Source of the DNA: Methylophilaceae bacterium
Lineage (GTDB): Bacteria > Pseudomonadota > Gammaproteobacteria > Burkholderiales > Methylophilaceae
NCBI GenBank assembly: GCA_013141125.1
Contig: JABFRO010000001.1
Location: 124,001-188,000, forward strand
Length of the DNA stretch: 64,000 nucleotides
Direction: 5' to 3'
The notes under the pieces are model-generated. The model was not told the origin of the DNA and searched no databases. It worked only from the letters and a program-made list of their open reading frames with translations. A program made the translations under genes and the position numbers. The first letter of the stretch is position 1, and each line of letters starts with the position of its first letter. This document shows, piece after piece, positions 19,968 to 31,521 of this stretch.

Positions 19968-20182
19968 GGCAAGCGGTATAACCGAGTTTGAAAGAAATAC
20001 ACTATTGCTCTAAATGCGTATCTGAGCAATAATTGCGAAGGATAACTTGCTAGCGAACAGCCGCAAGCACAGGCCGTTCAGCGGCAGGTAATGAATTTTT
20101 GCAATTAAGAATTTTGACTCGATTATCATATTAAAAATACGAGTGAACGGATTTTAAAGCTTTACTAATAGGGAGAAGTTAC

Positions 20183-22168
20183 ATGGCAACACGTAAGGAT
20201 TTAGCCAACGCCATTCGTGCGTTATCAATGGATGCAGTGCAAAAGGCCAATTCCGGCCATCCTGGCGCGCCTATGGGCATGGCAGAAATTGCTGAAGAAC
20301 TTTGGAACCATCATTTAAGCCATAATCCAAAAAATCCAAATTGGTCTAACCGTGACCGTTTTGTGCTTTCCAATGGCCACGGCTCCATGCTGATTTATTC
20401 ATTGTTGCACCTGACTGGCTATGCTTTGCCTATGGATGAATTGAAGACATTCCGTCAATTGCATTCCAAATGTGCAGGTCACCCAGAATATGGCTACGCA
20501 CCAGGCGTTGAAACAACTACTGGCCCCTTAGGTCAAGGTATTGCCAACGGTGTTGGTTTTGCAATGGCAGAAAAACTACTGGCTGACCAATTTAACAAGC
20601 CAGGTCATGAAGTTGTTGATCATAGCACTTATGTGTTTCTTGGTGATGGCTGCATGATGGAAGGCGTTTCTCACGAAGCTTGTGCGCTGGCCGGTACTTG
20701 GGGCTTGGGCAAGCTGACTGCATTTTGGGATGACAATGGCATTTCAATTGACGGTCATATCGAAGGTTGGTACACAGACGACACCGCTAAACGCTTTGAA
20801 GCTTACGGCTGGCATGTTCAGTCAGTAGATGGTCATGACGTTGCCGCTATAGGCGCTGCAATTGCCGCCGCTAAGAAGGTTACTGACAAGCCGTCATTGA
20901 TTTGCTGTAAAACCGTGATTGGTCAAGGCTCACCTAACAAATGTGGTTCACACGATTGCCACGGTTCTGCACTAGGTCTGGAAGAAGTGGCCGCAACACG
21001 CGCTAACATCGGCTGGCCGCATGAGCCATTTGTGATTCCTGCTGATGTATATGCCGGTTGGGATGCCACAGCCAAAGGCGCAGCCGCTGAAGCGGCATGG
21101 AACGATAAATTTACAGCTTATGCAAAAGCTTTCCCAGCTGAAGCTGCTGAATACAAACGCCGTATGGCAGGTGAATTGCCCGCTAACTGGAAAGAAGCTA
21201 CCAGCGCTTTTATCAGTGCTACTAATGAAAAAGCAGAAGGCGTGGCTACACGTAAAGCGTCACAAAATGCTATCGCAGCCTTGGCTCCTATTCTGCCAGA
21301 ATTCCTCGGTGGCTCTGCCGATTTGACGGGTTCCAATTTGACTAGTTACTCTGGCTTCAAGCATGTGAGCGGCAAGGAAACGGGTAATTACATCTCTTAC
21401 GGTGTACGTGAATTCGGTATGTTCGCCATTATGAACGGTGTGGCCTTGCACGGTGGTTTGATTCCATTCGGCGGCACTTTCCATATGTTCTCTGACTATG
21501 CCAAGAGCGCATTGCGCATGGCAGCATTGATGAAGCAACGCACGATCGCTGTGTTGTCACATGATTCCATCGGCCAAGGTGAAGATGGCCCTACGCATCA
21601 ACCGATCGAAAATACATCTGGCTTACGTTACATTCCCAATATGGATGTATGGCGCCCAGCCGATTCAGTTGAAACGGCTATTTCCTGGGTGGCAGCAGTA
21701 GAGCGTAAAGATGGCCCTTCCAGCTTGGTATTAAGCCGTCAAAACGTAGCTGGTGTTAAACATGATGCCGCGCATTTTGATTTAATCCGCAAGGGTGGTT
21801 ATGTGTTTTCTGATGTTGCGGGTAAAGCAGACGTAATTATTATTGCTAACGGTTCGGAAATGGAGCTGGCTGTGAAAGCTGCAGCTGAATTGAATGCAGC
21901 GGGTACCAAGGTGCGTGTGGTTTCCATGCCGTCTACCAATGTGTTTGATCGTCAAGATCAAGCTTACAAGGATAGCGTATTGACAGCTGGCGTTAAGCGC
22001 GTTGCAGTTGAAGCGGCGCATCCTGATTTCTGGCGCAAGTATGTTGGTCTGGATGGCGCAGTTGTTGGCATTGCTACCTTTGGCGAATCGGCTCCTGGCG
22101 GCGTGTTGATGAAGCACTTTGGCTTTACCGTTGAAAATGTGGTGGCAACTGTTAAATCCGTTCTGTAA
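20183..22168 (+). CDS. tkt: transketolase
   Basis: 661 aa, full length. Thiamine diphosphate motif [18 protein letters not shown], the N-terminal [12 protein letters not shown], and the C-terminal [11 protein letters not shown] are all intact. It interconverts C5/C7/C3/C6/C4 sugar phosphates. In a ribulose monophosphate methylotroph it regenerates the formaldehyde acceptor, which is inference for this organism. A strong Shine-Dalgarno (GGGAGAAG) precedes ATG. It heads the glycolytic block and ends at a strong terminator. Confidence 0.97.
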   Translation: MATRKDLANAIRALSMDAVQKANSGHPGAPMGMAEIAEELWNHHLSHNPKNPNWSNRDRFVLSNGHGSMLIYSLLHLTGYALPMDELKTFRQLHSKCAGHPEYGYAPGVETTTGPLGQGIANGVGFAMAEKLLADQFNKPGHEVVDHSTYVFLGDGCMMEGVSHEACALAGTWGLGKLTAFWDDNGISIDGHIEGWYTDDTAKRFEAYGWHVQSVDGHDVAAIGAAIAAAKKVTDKPSLICCKTVIGQGSPNKCGSHDCHGSALGLEEVAATRANIGWPHEPFVIPADVYAGWDATAKGAAAEAAWNDKFTAYAKAFPAEAAEYKRRMAGELPANWKEATSAFISATNEKAEGVATRKASQNAIAALAPILPEFLGGSADLTGSNLTSYSGFKHVSGKETGNYISYGVREFGMFAIMNGVALHGGLIPFGGTFHMFSDYAKSALRMAALMKQRTIAVLSHDSIGQGEDGPTHQPIENTSGLRYIPNMDVWRPADSVETAISWVAAVERKDGPSSLVLSRQNVAGVKHDAAHFDLIRKGGYVFSDVAGKADVIIIANGSEMELAVKAAAELNAAGTKVRVVSMPSTNVFDRQDQAYKDSVLTAGVKRVAVEAAHPDFWRKYVGLDGAVVGIATFGESAPGGVLMKHFGFTVENVVATVKSVL

Positions 22169-22217
22169 GCTAGCTGGAATTACTAAAGCTAGATTCAACA
22201 GAGGTTGAAGTAGTCTT

Positions 22218-22243
22218 AAAAGAGCCTCAAATGAGGCTCTTTT
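22218..22243 (+). terminator. intrinsic terminator after tkt
   Basis: 11-bp stem AAAAGAGCCTC/GAGGCTCTTTT with an AAAT loop, followed by T residues. It separates tkt transcription from gapA. Confidence 0.85.
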
Positions 22244-22278
22244 TATTTGCGCACGCCGCACAAGAATTTTAATTATGA

Positions 22279-23295
<1,017 letters not shown>

Positions 23296-23305
23296 GGTGA
23301 GCATT

Positions 23306-24484
23306 ATGTCAGTAATCAAAATGACGGATCTGGATTTAAAAGGCAAACGTGTCTTTATTCGATCCGATCTGAATGTGCCGGTAAGTGATGGCAAAGTCAC
23401 GTCTGATGCCAGAATTACAGCCTCTATGGCCACCATAGAGTTTGCGCTGAAAGCGGGTGCCAAAGTGATGGTAACTTCGCATTTGGGCAGACCTGAAGAG
23501 GGCGTTTATTCGGAAGAAAATTCGCTTAAGCCAGTGGCGGATGTGATTGCCGCCAAGTTGGGCAAGCCGGTACGCTTGGTAAAAGACTGGGTAGATGGCG
23601 GCTTTGAAGTGGCAGATGGCGAGTTGGTTTTATTGGAAAACTGTAGGTTCAATAAAGGCGAAAAGAAAAGTCTTGATGAAACGTCACAAAAATATGCCAA
23701 GCTGTGTGACATATTTGTCATGGATGCTTTTGGCACGGCGCATCGTGCCGAGGCTTCAACGCATGGGGTTGCCAAGTTTGCACCGGTTGCCGCCGCAGGC
23801 ATTTTGCTGGTGAATGAGCTGGAAGCTTTGACCAAGGCACTGCTAAATCCAGCCCGACCTATGGTAGCCATTGTTGGCGGCTCCAAGGTATCGACTAAAC
23901 TCACCGTGCTGGAAAGCTTGTCAGACAAAGTGGATCAGATGGTGGTGGGTGGTGGCATTGCTAATACCTTCCTAAAAGCCGCTGGTTTTGAAGTAGGTAA
24001 ATCCCTGTGTGAAGATGATCTCGTGCCCACGGCTAAAGCACTCATGGAAAAAATGTCCAAACGTGGTGCAGCTGTGCCGATTGCGGTGGATGTAGTATGC
24101 GGCAAGAAGTTCGATGCGGCAGAGCCTGCGGTGCTGAAAAATGCGGCGGATGTAGCCGCTGATGACATGATTTTTGACATTGGCGTGAAATCTGCTTGTG
24201 AATTAGCGGACATCATCATGAAGGCAGGCACTGTGGTGTGGAACGGCCCCGTGGGCGTGTTTGAGTTTGATCAGTTTGGTGAAGGAACTAAAACCATTGC
24301 TCATGCGATTGCGAATACCAAGGCTTTTACCTTGGCCGGTGGAGGTGACACCATAGCCGCTATTCAAAAGTATGATATTTACGATAAAGTTTCTTATATT
24401 TCTACAGCAGGCGGCGCTTTTCTGGAATTTCTGGAAGGAAAAAAACTGCCAGCAGTTGAAATATTGGAGCAGCGTGCCAAGTAG
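23306..24484 (+). CDS. pgk: phosphoglycerate kinase
   Basis: 392 aa. Signature [12 protein letters not shown], substrate-binding HLGRP, and nucleotide-binding GGGDTIAAI are present. I choose ATG 23306 ([15 protein letters not shown]), preceded by AAGGTGAG, over the GTG at 23297, because the shorter form matches the usual family N-terminus. It follows gapA and ends at an intrinsic terminator. Confidence 0.96.
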   Translation: MSVIKMTDLDLKGKRVFIRSDLNVPVSDGKVTSDARITASMATIEFALKAGAKVMVTSHLGRPEEGVYSEENSLKPVADVIAAKLGKPVRLVKDWVDGGFEVADGELVLLENCRFNKGEKKSLDETSQKYAKLCDIFVMDAFGTAHRAEASTHGVAKFAPVAAAGILLVNELEALTKALLNPARPMVAIVGGSKVSTKLTVLESLSDKVDQMVVGGGIANTFLKAAGFEVGKSLCEDDLVPTAKALMEKMSKRGAAVPIAVDVVCGKKFDAAEPAVLKNAADVAADDMIFDIGVKSACELADIIMKAGTVVWNGPVGVFEFDQFGEGTKTIAHAIANTKAFTLAGGGDTIAAIQKYDIYDKVSYISTAGGAFLEFLEGKKLPAVEILEQRAK

Positions 24485-24517
24485 TTTGTGAGTATTAATT
24501 CTCTCTATGCTTGAAAC

Positions 24518-24548
24518 AAAAGGCTCTGCATGGAGCCTTTTGTTTTTT
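24518..24548 (+). terminator. intrinsic terminator after pgk
   Basis: 9-bp stem AAAAGGCTC/GAGCCTTTT with loop TGCATG and a T6 tail. It lies inside the possible upstream extension of pyk, which argues against that extension. Confidence 0.88.
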
Positions 24549-24561
24549 AAAAAGGAAATAT

Positions 24562-25998
24562 GTGATTTTACGAAAAACCAAAATTGTTGCCACACTGGGA
24601 CCCGCTTCCAGTAGTGAGGAAGTGCTGGAGCGTATGATTAGCGCTGGCGTAGATGTGGTGCGCTTGAACTTTTCGCATGGGTCTGCACAAGATCATATTG
24701 ATCGTGCCAAACTGGTACGTGAAATAGCCGCGCGTCACCGTCGTCCGGTAGGCGTTTTATGCGATCTGCAAGGCCCTAAAATTCGCATTGGCCGCTTTGA
24801 GAATGACAAAATTCAACTGGCAGTTGGCGATCCGTTTATTCTGGATGCCACTTGTACGCTGGGTAATCAAGAGCGTGTCGGTTTGGATTACAAAACATTG
24901 CCAGCAGAAGTTAAACCGGGCGCGGTGTTATTACTCAATGATGGGCGTATTGTGATGACGGTGAATGCCGTGCGCGGTAATGAAATTCACTGCACTATTA
25001 ATGCCGGTGGCACGCTTTCCAATAATAAAGGCATTAATTTGAAAGGTGGCGGGCTGGCGGCGGATGCTATCACCAATAAAGATATAGAGGACATCAAAAC
25101 CGCTGCCGCACTGGATGCGGATTATGTGGCGATTTCTTTTCCGCGTAGCGCAGCGGATGTGCAGCTGGCACGTGCTCTGGTGCGCGCAGCAGGCGGCAAG
25201 GCCAACATTGTGGCCAAAATTGAGCGTGCAGAAGCCATAGATGCGCTGGAAGAAATCATCGAGGCTTCAGATGTGATTATGGTGGCGCGGGGCGATTTGG
25301 GTGTGGAAGTGGGCGATTCTGTGGTGCCTGGTTTGCAAAAACGCATGATACGCATGGCGCGCGCGCAAAATAAACTGGTCATCACCGCGACGGAAATGAT
25401 GGAATCCATGATTAGTAATCCTGTGCCTACGCGCGCAGAAGTTTCAGATGTGGCGAATGCTGTACTGGATGGCACCGATGCCGTTATGCTTTCAGCGGAA
25501 ACTGCGGCAGGTGCTTATCCAGTCGAATCCATTTTAGCCATGCATCGCGTATGTATGGATGCGGAAATAGATTACGACAGCCATTTGCTAAAAGCCAAAC
25601 TCAATCCGGAATTTCAACGCATTGATGAATCCATCGCCATGGCGGCGATCTATGTGGCGCATCATTTTAAAGTCAAGGCGATTGCGGCATTGACGCAATC
25701 CGGTTCTTCTGTCGTATGGCTATCGCGTTCTAATACCATTGTGCCTATTTATGCGCTTTCACCGGAAAAAAGTACAAGACGCAAACTGACATTGCATAGA
25801 GGCGTTTATCCTTTTCCTTTTGAAGAGGAAAGCCACGATACGGAAAAGGTGATCTATGCGGCGGAAGAAGAATTATTACAACGCGGCGCAGTGCAGGAAG
25901 GAGATCTGATTCTTTTGACCATAGGTGAGCCTATAGGCAAACAAGGTAGCACCAATACGCTTAAAATAATCAAGATAGGTGAACATCGAACCAGTTGA
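24562..25998 (+). CDS. pyk: pyruvate kinase
   Basis: 478 aa from GTG 24562, with Shine-Dalgarno AAAGGA 5-6 bp before it. The longer frame from TTG 24511 would read through the pgk terminator. Motifs: TKIVATLGPAS, NFSHG, the catalytic segment IVAKIERAEAIDAL, MVARGDLGVE and ATEMMESM. Length and sequence fit the PykA/type II group. It catalyses phosphoenolpyruvate to pyruvate with ATP formation. Confidence 0.95.
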   Translation: MILRKTKIVATLGPASSSEEVLERMISAGVDVVRLNFSHGSAQDHIDRAKLVREIAARHRRPVGVLCDLQGPKIRIGRFENDKIQLAVGDPFILDATCTLGNQERVGLDYKTLPAEVKPGAVLLLNDGRIVMTVNAVRGNEIHCTINAGGTLSNNKGINLKGGGLAADAITNKDIEDIKTAAALDADYVAISFPRSAADVQLARALVRAAGGKANIVAKIERAEAIDALEEIIEASDVIMVARGDLGVEVGDSVVPGLQKRMIRMARAQNKLVITATEMMESMISNPVPTRAEVSDVANAVLDGTDAVMLSAETAAGAYPVESILAMHRVCMDAEIDYDSHLLKAKLNPEFQRIDESIAMAAIYVAHHFKVKAIAALTQSGSSVVWLSRSNTIVPIYALSPEKSTRRKLTLHRGVYPFPFEEESHDTEKVIYAAEEELLQRGAVQEGDLILLTIGEPIGKQGSTNTLKIIKIGEHRTS

Positions 25999-26035
25999 TA
26001 GGCTTTGGCTCCAAAGAGGCGCTGATTTAGTCACC

Positions 26036-26109
26036 TTTGTCATGCCGAAAGTAGCGTGGAATCTTTAGTAATCAAGCCATTAGATTCTCGCTTTGCTTGA
26101 AATGACAAA
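26036..26109. repeat. REP/MITE-like hairpin element between pyk and fba
   Basis: 74 bp closed by TTTGTCAT...ATGACAAA, with an inner GAATCT...AGATTC pair. It resembles the widespread family of intergenic hairpins containing GTCAT and GAATCT-like arms. It lies outside both genes, about 100 bp before the fba start. Whether it recurs elsewhere in the genome cannot be seen here. Confidence 0.6.
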
Positions 26110-26205
26110 AATTAGCGCCTTCCGCCATAAAATGTAGTGCGTTAAATACACCAAGTGAAATACAGTGGAATGCCTGTATCTGCCACTGATAAAAGGAGAA
26201 ACAAA

Positions 26206-27276
26206 ATGGCGCTTATATCGTTAAGACAAGCACTGGATCACGCGGCTGAGTTCGGCTATGGTTTACCGGCATTCAATGTGAACAACATGGAGCAAATTCA
26301 CGCCATTATGCAGGCGGCTGACGCAGTGGATAGCGCCGTTATTCTGCAAGGCTCGGCCGGAGCGCGTAAATATGCGGGTGAAGCGTTCTTGCGGCATTTG
26401 ATTCTGGCTGCTGTTGAATCTTATCCGCACATTCCGGTAGTCATGCACCAAGATCATGGCCCTTCACCAGCGGTTTGTATGCAAGCCATGCGTTCGGGAT
26501 TTTCCAGCGTGATGATGGATGGCTCGTTGCGTGAAGATGCCAAAACGCCATCCACTTATGACTACAATGTGGAAGTTACCCGAAAAGTGGTGGAAATGGC
26601 ACATGCCATTGGCGTATCGGTTGAGGGCGAGTTGGGCGTGCTTGGCTCTTTGGAAACCGGTATGGCGGGTGAAGAAGACGGCGGTGGAGCCGAAGGCTTG
26701 CTCGATCATGCGCAAATGCTGACCGACCCGGAAGAAGCCGCTGATTTTGTAAAAAGAACCGGTGTAGATGCACTGGCCATCGCTATTGGCACTTCGCATG
26801 GCGTATTCAAATTTTCACGTCCACCCACCGGTGATATTTTATCTATCAATCGCATCAAAGAGATTCACGCGCGCATTCCCAATACGCATCTGGTGATGCA
26901 CGGTTCCTCCTCCGTACCGCAGGAATGGCTGAAAATCATTAATGATTTTGGCGGCAATGTGACCGAGACTTATGGCGTGCCGGTTGAAGAAATCGTCGAA
27001 GGTATCAAGAACGGCGTGCGTAAAGTCAATATCGACACTGACCTGCGCATGGCCAGTACGGGCGCCGTGCGCCGTTTTTTATATGATGAAAAAAATGGTG
27101 CCGAACTAGATCCGCGCAAGTTTTTAATTGCCGCCACCAAAGCCATGAAGGATATTTGCCAGGCACGTTTTGAAGCCTTTGGTTCTGCGGGTCATGCCAG
27201 TAAAATCAAACCTGTTTCTTTTGATCGTATGGCCGAACGTTATAAACAAGGGGAGCTGGCAGCGATTGTGAAGTAA
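26206..27276 (+). CDS. fba: class II fructose-1,6-bisphosphate aldolase, CbbA subtype
   Basis: 356 aa from ATG 26206 (Shine-Dalgarno AAAGGAGA); the earlier in-frame start has no support. [19 protein letters not shown] opens like CbbA aldolases. Zinc ligands include His in VMHQDHG and in later SHG and VMHGSSS motifs; KVNIDTD binds substrate. It cleaves or forms fructose-1,6-bisphosphate. CbbA-type enzymes are general in betaproteobacteria and do not imply a Calvin cycle; no RuBisCO is near. Confidence 0.95.
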   Translation: MALISLRQALDHAAEFGYGLPAFNVNNMEQIHAIMQAADAVDSAVILQGSAGARKYAGEAFLRHLILAAVESYPHIPVVMHQDHGPSPAVCMQAMRSGFSSVMMDGSLREDAKTPSTYDYNVEVTRKVVEMAHAIGVSVEGELGVLGSLETGMAGEEDGGGAEGLLDHAQMLTDPEEAADFVKRTGVDALAIAIGTSHGVFKFSRPPTGDILSINRIKEIHARIPNTHLVMHGSSSVPQEWLKIINDFGGNVTETYGVPVEEIVEGIKNGVRKVNIDTDLRMASTGAVRRFLYDEKNGAELDPRKFLIAATKAMKDICQARFEAFGSAGHASKIKPVSFDRMAERYKQGELAAIVK

Positions 27277-27302
27277 GTTTGCTGTTAGCAGCATAGCCGA
27301 CG

Positions 27303-29702
27303 TTAAAAACGTACATTCACTGCAACATTGATTGAACGCCCTCTACCGGGAAGCACCATTCCATAGGGGACACCGCCGGTTGTCATAGAGTTGCCTTGTC
27401 CAACATAGGCACCTCCCAGAGGTAGTAAGTAAAACTTGTTTAATACGTTGTCTACACCCACATCAAGGCGGGCATATTTAAACTCATAGCTGCTGCTCAA
27501 ATTAAGCAGAGAGTAGCCAGGTGTCGGCACTTCATTCCTGACTTGCGACACATGTGTTTTGGCAGCGACGGTTTGAATTTCTGCTGTCGTTGTCCATCCA
27601 CCCAAGCGATGCGCCAGGGAAAAGCGCCCATTCAGCGGCATGATGTGATACAGGTTATCACCTGTGGTGGTGTTTTTACCCATGACATAATTGATTACGC
27701 CATTACCGGTGAAACTGCCAAAATCATCGAATCGCCCCAACAGTCGATGGCCAGATAAATCAACACCATAGAGCTGTGCTGAGTGGTTGATATACTGCAA
27801 GATAACATAAGCGTTTTTGGTTTTTTTGTTCGTTGCACCACATGTGATGCAACGCTGCGCATCAATAAAATTATCCACTATGGTCACATAACCGGTTGCT
27901 TTAACCCCCCAAATTTCTTTATCTGCATCATGCCAGTCTATAGTGCCGCTGAACGTGTGGGCAACTTCCGGCTTAAGATCGAGATTGCCAACGTAGCCGT
28001 TACCATCGCCAACAAAATTGTTCATCAATGCTGCCATGGCGAAAGTAGACCAAGGGAAGCGCTCATGGACATTCGGCGAGCGGGTTTTCCGGGCAAAGCC
28101 TGCCTCATAGGTTTGATTAGCATCGTGCGTATATCGCGTCAGCATGGTCCAATCCACGTTGTGATCAATGCGCAGATGTTTTTGTGCATTAAATATATCC
28201 GCGTCTTTCTTGTAGCTGCTGTTGCTGTAACCCTGTGCAGGCCCAGCATCCATTCTAACGACATCGTTGCGAATACCCGCTATTGTTAGCCATTTGGGGT
28301 TCCAGCGTGCTTCCCATTCGGCAAAGAGGCCTACACGATCGCGCTTACCATCGCGGATGTTCCAAAAATCGTTACAGCACATCGAGCCGCCACCTGCAAT
28401 AGGTGGCCACCAGTCGCCCATGCGATAGCTCTGGAAGTCGCTTCCCAGCTTTAAAGTGTCTCGTTCCGAGAGATCAATGCTCGCCTTGAGCATTCCGCCT
28501 ACGGTTGTCGCTTTCGTGTCCATCGGCATATACATGCCATAGTTTCTCTCCTGAATCATGTCCATATGGTGGCGAAGATCCTGATGAAATACGCGTGCAT
28601 CCAACGAGCCCCAGTCATATTGTCCCTTATAGCTAAAATTGACTAGCGTATTTACGTTAGAAGGCTTGCTTCTGTCCACAATGTAAGAGGGTGGGAAATC
28701 CGTGTCAGTCGGGTTGGGTATGCTGGCAATCATGTCCATGCGCTGATTGGGAAAACCCTCGTAGTCGAGTTGTTGCCGACTCAAATTGATTCGGAATAGA
28801 TGTTCTGAAAATCGAAAAGACAGCCCGAGATCACGATTTAATGCCCCACCGTATTCGCTCGCACCTACGTCTCGTTCCGCGACCACAGGTGCGCCCAGAG
28901 AAACCCCTACCTTATTGGCTTTCCATGCGCCTGGCTTCTTCCAGCCGCCTGTGGCCGCCCAATAATTGTCTGATTCCGAGGAGGTTTCGGCATAAGTGAG
29001 ATTTACATACTCGCCCGCGAGGGTGAATCCGAAGTTTTTGCCGCGTGCATTGCCATTGCTGCGGTGAAAATAGCCAGCATCACCTTTGACCAAAAACTTT
29101 TCGCCGTCTTTAGCAAATTCTGGCGCTTTGGACTTAACGTCAATGGTGCCGCCGAGATTATCACCGCCAAGACTTACCGGCGATATGCCAGCAGACACTT
29201 CAATTTTATCTACGCTGGTCGGTGCAATATAGGAGAGTACTGAATTCATGTGGTTAGGGCATGCCTGCATCAAACTCATGCCATCAACCTGTACATGTAG
29301 ACGGTCATCCGCCAAGCCGTGCATCACTGGCAAGCCAGAAATACCCCCCGCACTATAAACGCTCGCACCAGGAACGCCTTGCAACAGTTCTGTGGTGTCG
29401 CTGGTTTTGCTGCGTTTTGCGGCAATGTCTTGTTTGCTTAAATTGCTTGTTTCTGAAAATGAGTCTTTGATTCTGCTAGCCTTGATGTCAATCGGATCTA
29501 GCGCTAATACGTTCGTAATCTCACTCTCTGGCTGAGATGGTTGGGTTTCAATTTCAGGGGTTTGCAAAGAGTCAGCAGTCTTCTGATCTGTTATTTTAAT
29601 TTCTTGCGCTGAAGCTTCAAATGCGGCCAGGGCAAGCAATGTAGCAACAGATTTGGCAAGAAGTTTTCTGGATCTAGTGGTAGACAAAACAGGAATGTTC
29701 AT
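27303..29702 (-). CDS. TonB-dependent outer-membrane receptor, OprC/NosA copper type
   Basis: 799 aa: signal peptide ending near FEASAQE, plug domain (about 70-190), then a 22-strand barrel ending in the aromatic VNVRF. The plug has HGLADDRLHVQVDG followed by ACPNHMN, in which Cys148 and Met152 form the CxxxM motif known for copper binding in OprC. Extra Met/His/Cys clusters (HHMDM, YGMYMPMD, a CC pair, a CITC pair) fit a copper ligand. Copper import is therefore likely, but the ligand is inferred. The gene follows fba with a short gap and stands beside three PEP-CTERM genes on the same strand. Confidence 0.87.
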   Translation of the reverse strand: MNIPVLSTTRSRKLLAKSVATLLALAAFEASAQEIKITDQKTADSLQTPEIETQPSQPESEITNVLALDPIDIKASRIKDSFSETSNLSKQDIAAKRSKTSDTTELLQGVPGASVYSAGGISGLPVMHGLADDRLHVQVDGMSLMQACPNHMNSVLSYIAPTSVDKIEVSAGISPVSLGGDNLGGTIDVKSKAPEFAKDGEKFLVKGDAGYFHRSNGNARGKNFGFTLAGEYVNLTYAETSSESDNYWAATGGWKKPGAWKANKVGVSLGAPVVAERDVGASEYGGALNRDLGLSFRFSEHLFRINLSRQQLDYEGFPNQRMDMIASIPNPTDTDFPPSYIVDRSKPSNVNTLVNFSYKGQYDWGSLDARVFHQDLRHHMDMIQERNYGMYMPMDTKATTVGGMLKASIDLSERDTLKLGSDFQSYRMGDWWPPIAGGGSMCCNDFWNIRDGKRDRVGLFAEWEARWNPKWLTIAGIRNDVVRMDAGPAQGYSNSSYKKDADIFNAQKHLRIDHNVDWTMLTRYTHDANQTYEAGFARKTRSPNVHERFPWSTFAMAALMNNFVGDGNGYVGNLDLKPEVAHTFSGTIDWHDADKEIWGVKATGYVTIVDNFIDAQRCITCGATNKKTKNAYVILQYINHSAQLYGVDLSGHRLLGRFDDFGSFTGNGVINYVMGKNTTTGDNLYHIMPLNGRFSLAHRLGGWTTTAEIQTVAAKTHVSQVRNEVPTPGYSLLNLSSSYEFKYARLDVGVDNVLNKFYLLPLGGAYVGQGNSMTTGGVPYGMVLPGRGRSINVAVNVRF

Positions 29703-29731
29703 GGGTTAGCTTATTGGGAAAGGTTGGGGAG

Positions 29732-29760
29732 AGCCTGCGCATTGAAAAATTGCGCAGGCT
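29732..29760 (-). terminator. hairpin between PEP-CTERM gene and TonB receptor
   Basis: 10-bp GC-rich stem AGCCTGCGCA/TGCGCAGGCT with a 9-base loop. It lacks a good T tract, so it may attenuate rather than end transcription. Confidence 0.5.
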
Positions 29761-29781
29761 ATTACTAATCAAGCGGGAGAA

Positions 29782-30624
29782 TTAGCAGGATTTGCGCTGT
29801 CTGCGGCTAGCTAGTCCCAGCAGCCCCAGTCCTGCCAACATCAGGGCATAACTTTCCGGTTCGGGGACTACGGCTGCAGCGGTAATCACTTGTGAAAAAG
29901 GAACTCCGCTCATGGTACCAACTGCGCCGTAAACCCATGCTGAAGTGGCCGTCATACCCACTGCGCCCATCATGCCGCCGGCATCATATCCGCCGGAACC
30001 AACCAATTCTAGGAAGTCGGCATAAGCCGTGTGGGCGAGACCGAGACTGCCGCTACCCGTAGCTTCATCCCATGACAGCGTAGACCCTGCTGCAGTGAGG
30101 TTGTCTGGAACGAAGATCATTGCATAAGCGTTTTGTGGATTGACGGTTGCCTGCGGTTTTTTGGGATAGCCTGCATAGACACCACCAACGTCCACACCAG
30201 CCTGCGGACTCCAGCCGTCGCCACCAGTTAGCGTAGTGAAAGTGAGTGAGTTGGTATTTTTGAATACGGTAGCTAAAGTGCCACCCAAAGTGGCATCATG
30301 CCAAGTATATGTATGAGTAGCATCCCCGTTGGCCAATTGATTGGTCAGTGAAACCCAGTTCATATTGTCGGTACCGTTAATGCCAGTTGCTGGGTTGTAG
30401 GCAACTTGATCGCCGGACATGGATTCACTTAGTAGACCTTGCAGGTTGGTAACTGAGTGGGTAACGTCGTCGAATGTGAAAGATCCGATAAAGATTGAAT
30501 CTCTGGGTTGAGTATCGGGCTCATACCAGGTTGTGGTGATGTTATAAGTACCTACAGCAGCCTGTGCTGTTTGTATTCCGGCGATTAAGGCGAGAACACC
30601 GCTTACTAACAAGGTTTTTTTCAT
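29782..30624 (-). CDS. PEP-CTERM sorting-domain protein 1
   Basis: 280 aa: signal peptide (MKKTLLVSGVLALIAGIQTAQA), an extracellular body of unknown fold, and a C-terminal sorting signal beginning VPEPESYALMLAGLG and ending in Arg-rich SRRQRKS. Exosortase recognises this signal; none is encoded in the window. The body starts with TYNITTTWYEP and a DSIFIGSFTFDD strand shared with the next gene, so the two are paralogues. Shine-Dalgarno AAAGGA precedes ATG. Function is unknown; a surface or matrix role is usual for the class. Confidence 0.85.
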   Translation of the reverse strand: MKKTLLVSGVLALIAGIQTAQAAVGTYNITTTWYEPDTQPRDSIFIGSFTFDDVTHSVTNLQGLLSESMSGDQVAYNPATGINGTDNMNWVSLTNQLANGDATHTYTWHDATLGGTLATVFKNTNSLTFTTLTGGDGWSPQAGVDVGGVYAGYPKKPQATVNPQNAYAMIFVPDNLTAAGSTLSWDEATGSGSLGLAHTAYADFLELVGSGGYDAGGMMGAVGMTATSAWVYGAVGTMSGVPFSQVITAAAVVPEPESYALMLAGLGLLGLASRRQRKSC

Positions 30625-30686
30625 GGCAATTTCCTTTTAAAGTTACATGGTTTAAATACCCTGAAAATTCAGGGTTGCATCAAAAA

Positions 30687-31388
30687 TCAGAGAATCTGAC
30701 GTCTGCGGGCAATTGTTACCAGAATGCCCAGTCCGGCAAGTAAAAAGGCATAGGTTTCTGGTTCTGGAACGGCGGCAGTAATTGTTTGAGTAATTGGGTA
30801 GGTTCCTGACATCGTGCCTCCCGCTCCTGCTATTCCATTGGTAATCTTGGTCCAACCTGTCATGCAAACGCCCATCCCTCCCATCAAGCTACCTGTAGTA
30901 CAGTCGGCATAAGCCAATTTATTGGTTTGATCCGGCGTTAATGCGGCTAATGGATTCGCTGTATTTACAAATATTGTGGCGTAAGCATTTTGGTTGCCAT
31001 AGGTTTGTGTACCGCCCGTAGCCCAGCCAGTAACCCCGGCAACACCACCACTATTCTTAAAGGTGTCGGTCGAGTTTTGAAGAAAACTCGTGACTAAATA
31101 GCCACCCAGTGTGTCATCGTAGACTGATGACAACTGGTAATCGAGCAACCTGGAAACTGTATTGCCAGTCATGGCCTGGGTCAGAGACCCAGTCAGATTT
31201 GACAATGTCATTGTATCTTCATCGTAAATAAACGAACCGGTGAAAATCGTATCCCAGGTCGGGTGGCTGTTGTTATAAACCACTTGATTGTATGTTTGCG
31301 TGACGTTGTAGGTGACTTCGTGCGCCTGTGCTGTCTGTACACCGGCTAATATTGCAAGTACGCTGCTTACCAATAGAGTTTTTTTCAT
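30687..31388 (-). CDS. PEP-CTERM sorting-domain protein 2
   Basis: 233 aa with a signal peptide almost identical to protein 1 (MKKTLLVSSVLAILAGVQTAQA). The body begins VTYNVTQTYN and has TIFTGSFIYDEDTMTLSNL, matching protein 1. The C-terminal signal is VPEPETYAFLLAGLG with a basic tail. Protein 1 and 2 look like a tandem duplication with diverged middles and different lengths. A small stem (CCCTGAA/TTCAGGG) sits between them. Confidence 0.83.
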   Translation of the reverse strand: MKKTLLVSSVLAILAGVQTAQAHEVTYNVTQTYNQVVYNNSHPTWDTIFTGSFIYDEDTMTLSNLTGSLTQAMTGNTVSRLLDYQLSSVYDDTLGGYLVTSFLQNSTDTFKNSGGVAGVTGWATGGTQTYGNQNAYATIFVNTANPLAALTPDQTNKLAYADCTTGSLMGGMGVCMTGWTKITNGIAGAGGTMSGTYPITQTITAAVPEPETYAFLLAGLGILVTIARRRQIL

Positions 31389-31450
31389 GGTTATTTCTTT
31401 ATTTATTTAGAGATAAAAGATGATGTTACGCAGAGCATTGAAAATGGAGT

Positions 31451-31481
31451 CGGGTGGATAAACGCGAGTCGCATCCACCCG
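31451..31481 (-). terminator. hairpin after third PEP-CTERM gene
   Basis: 9-bp stem CGGGTGGAT/ATCCACCCG, 41 bp downstream of the gene ending at 31522. A short T run follows on the minus strand. Probable terminator. Confidence 0.55.
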
Positions 31482-31521
31482 TACCAATACGCATGGCGTT
31501 ATCCGTGCGTAACATCCGTTA

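Noticed and set aside
24511-24561. N-terminal extension of pyruvate kinase
   Set aside because: It contains the pgk terminator; GTG 24562 has a Shine-Dalgarno and begins the conserved N-terminus.
26206-27276. Calvin-cycle context for CbbA-type aldolase
   Set aside because: No RuBisCO or phosphoribulokinase is present; the subtype is common in betaproteobacteria.
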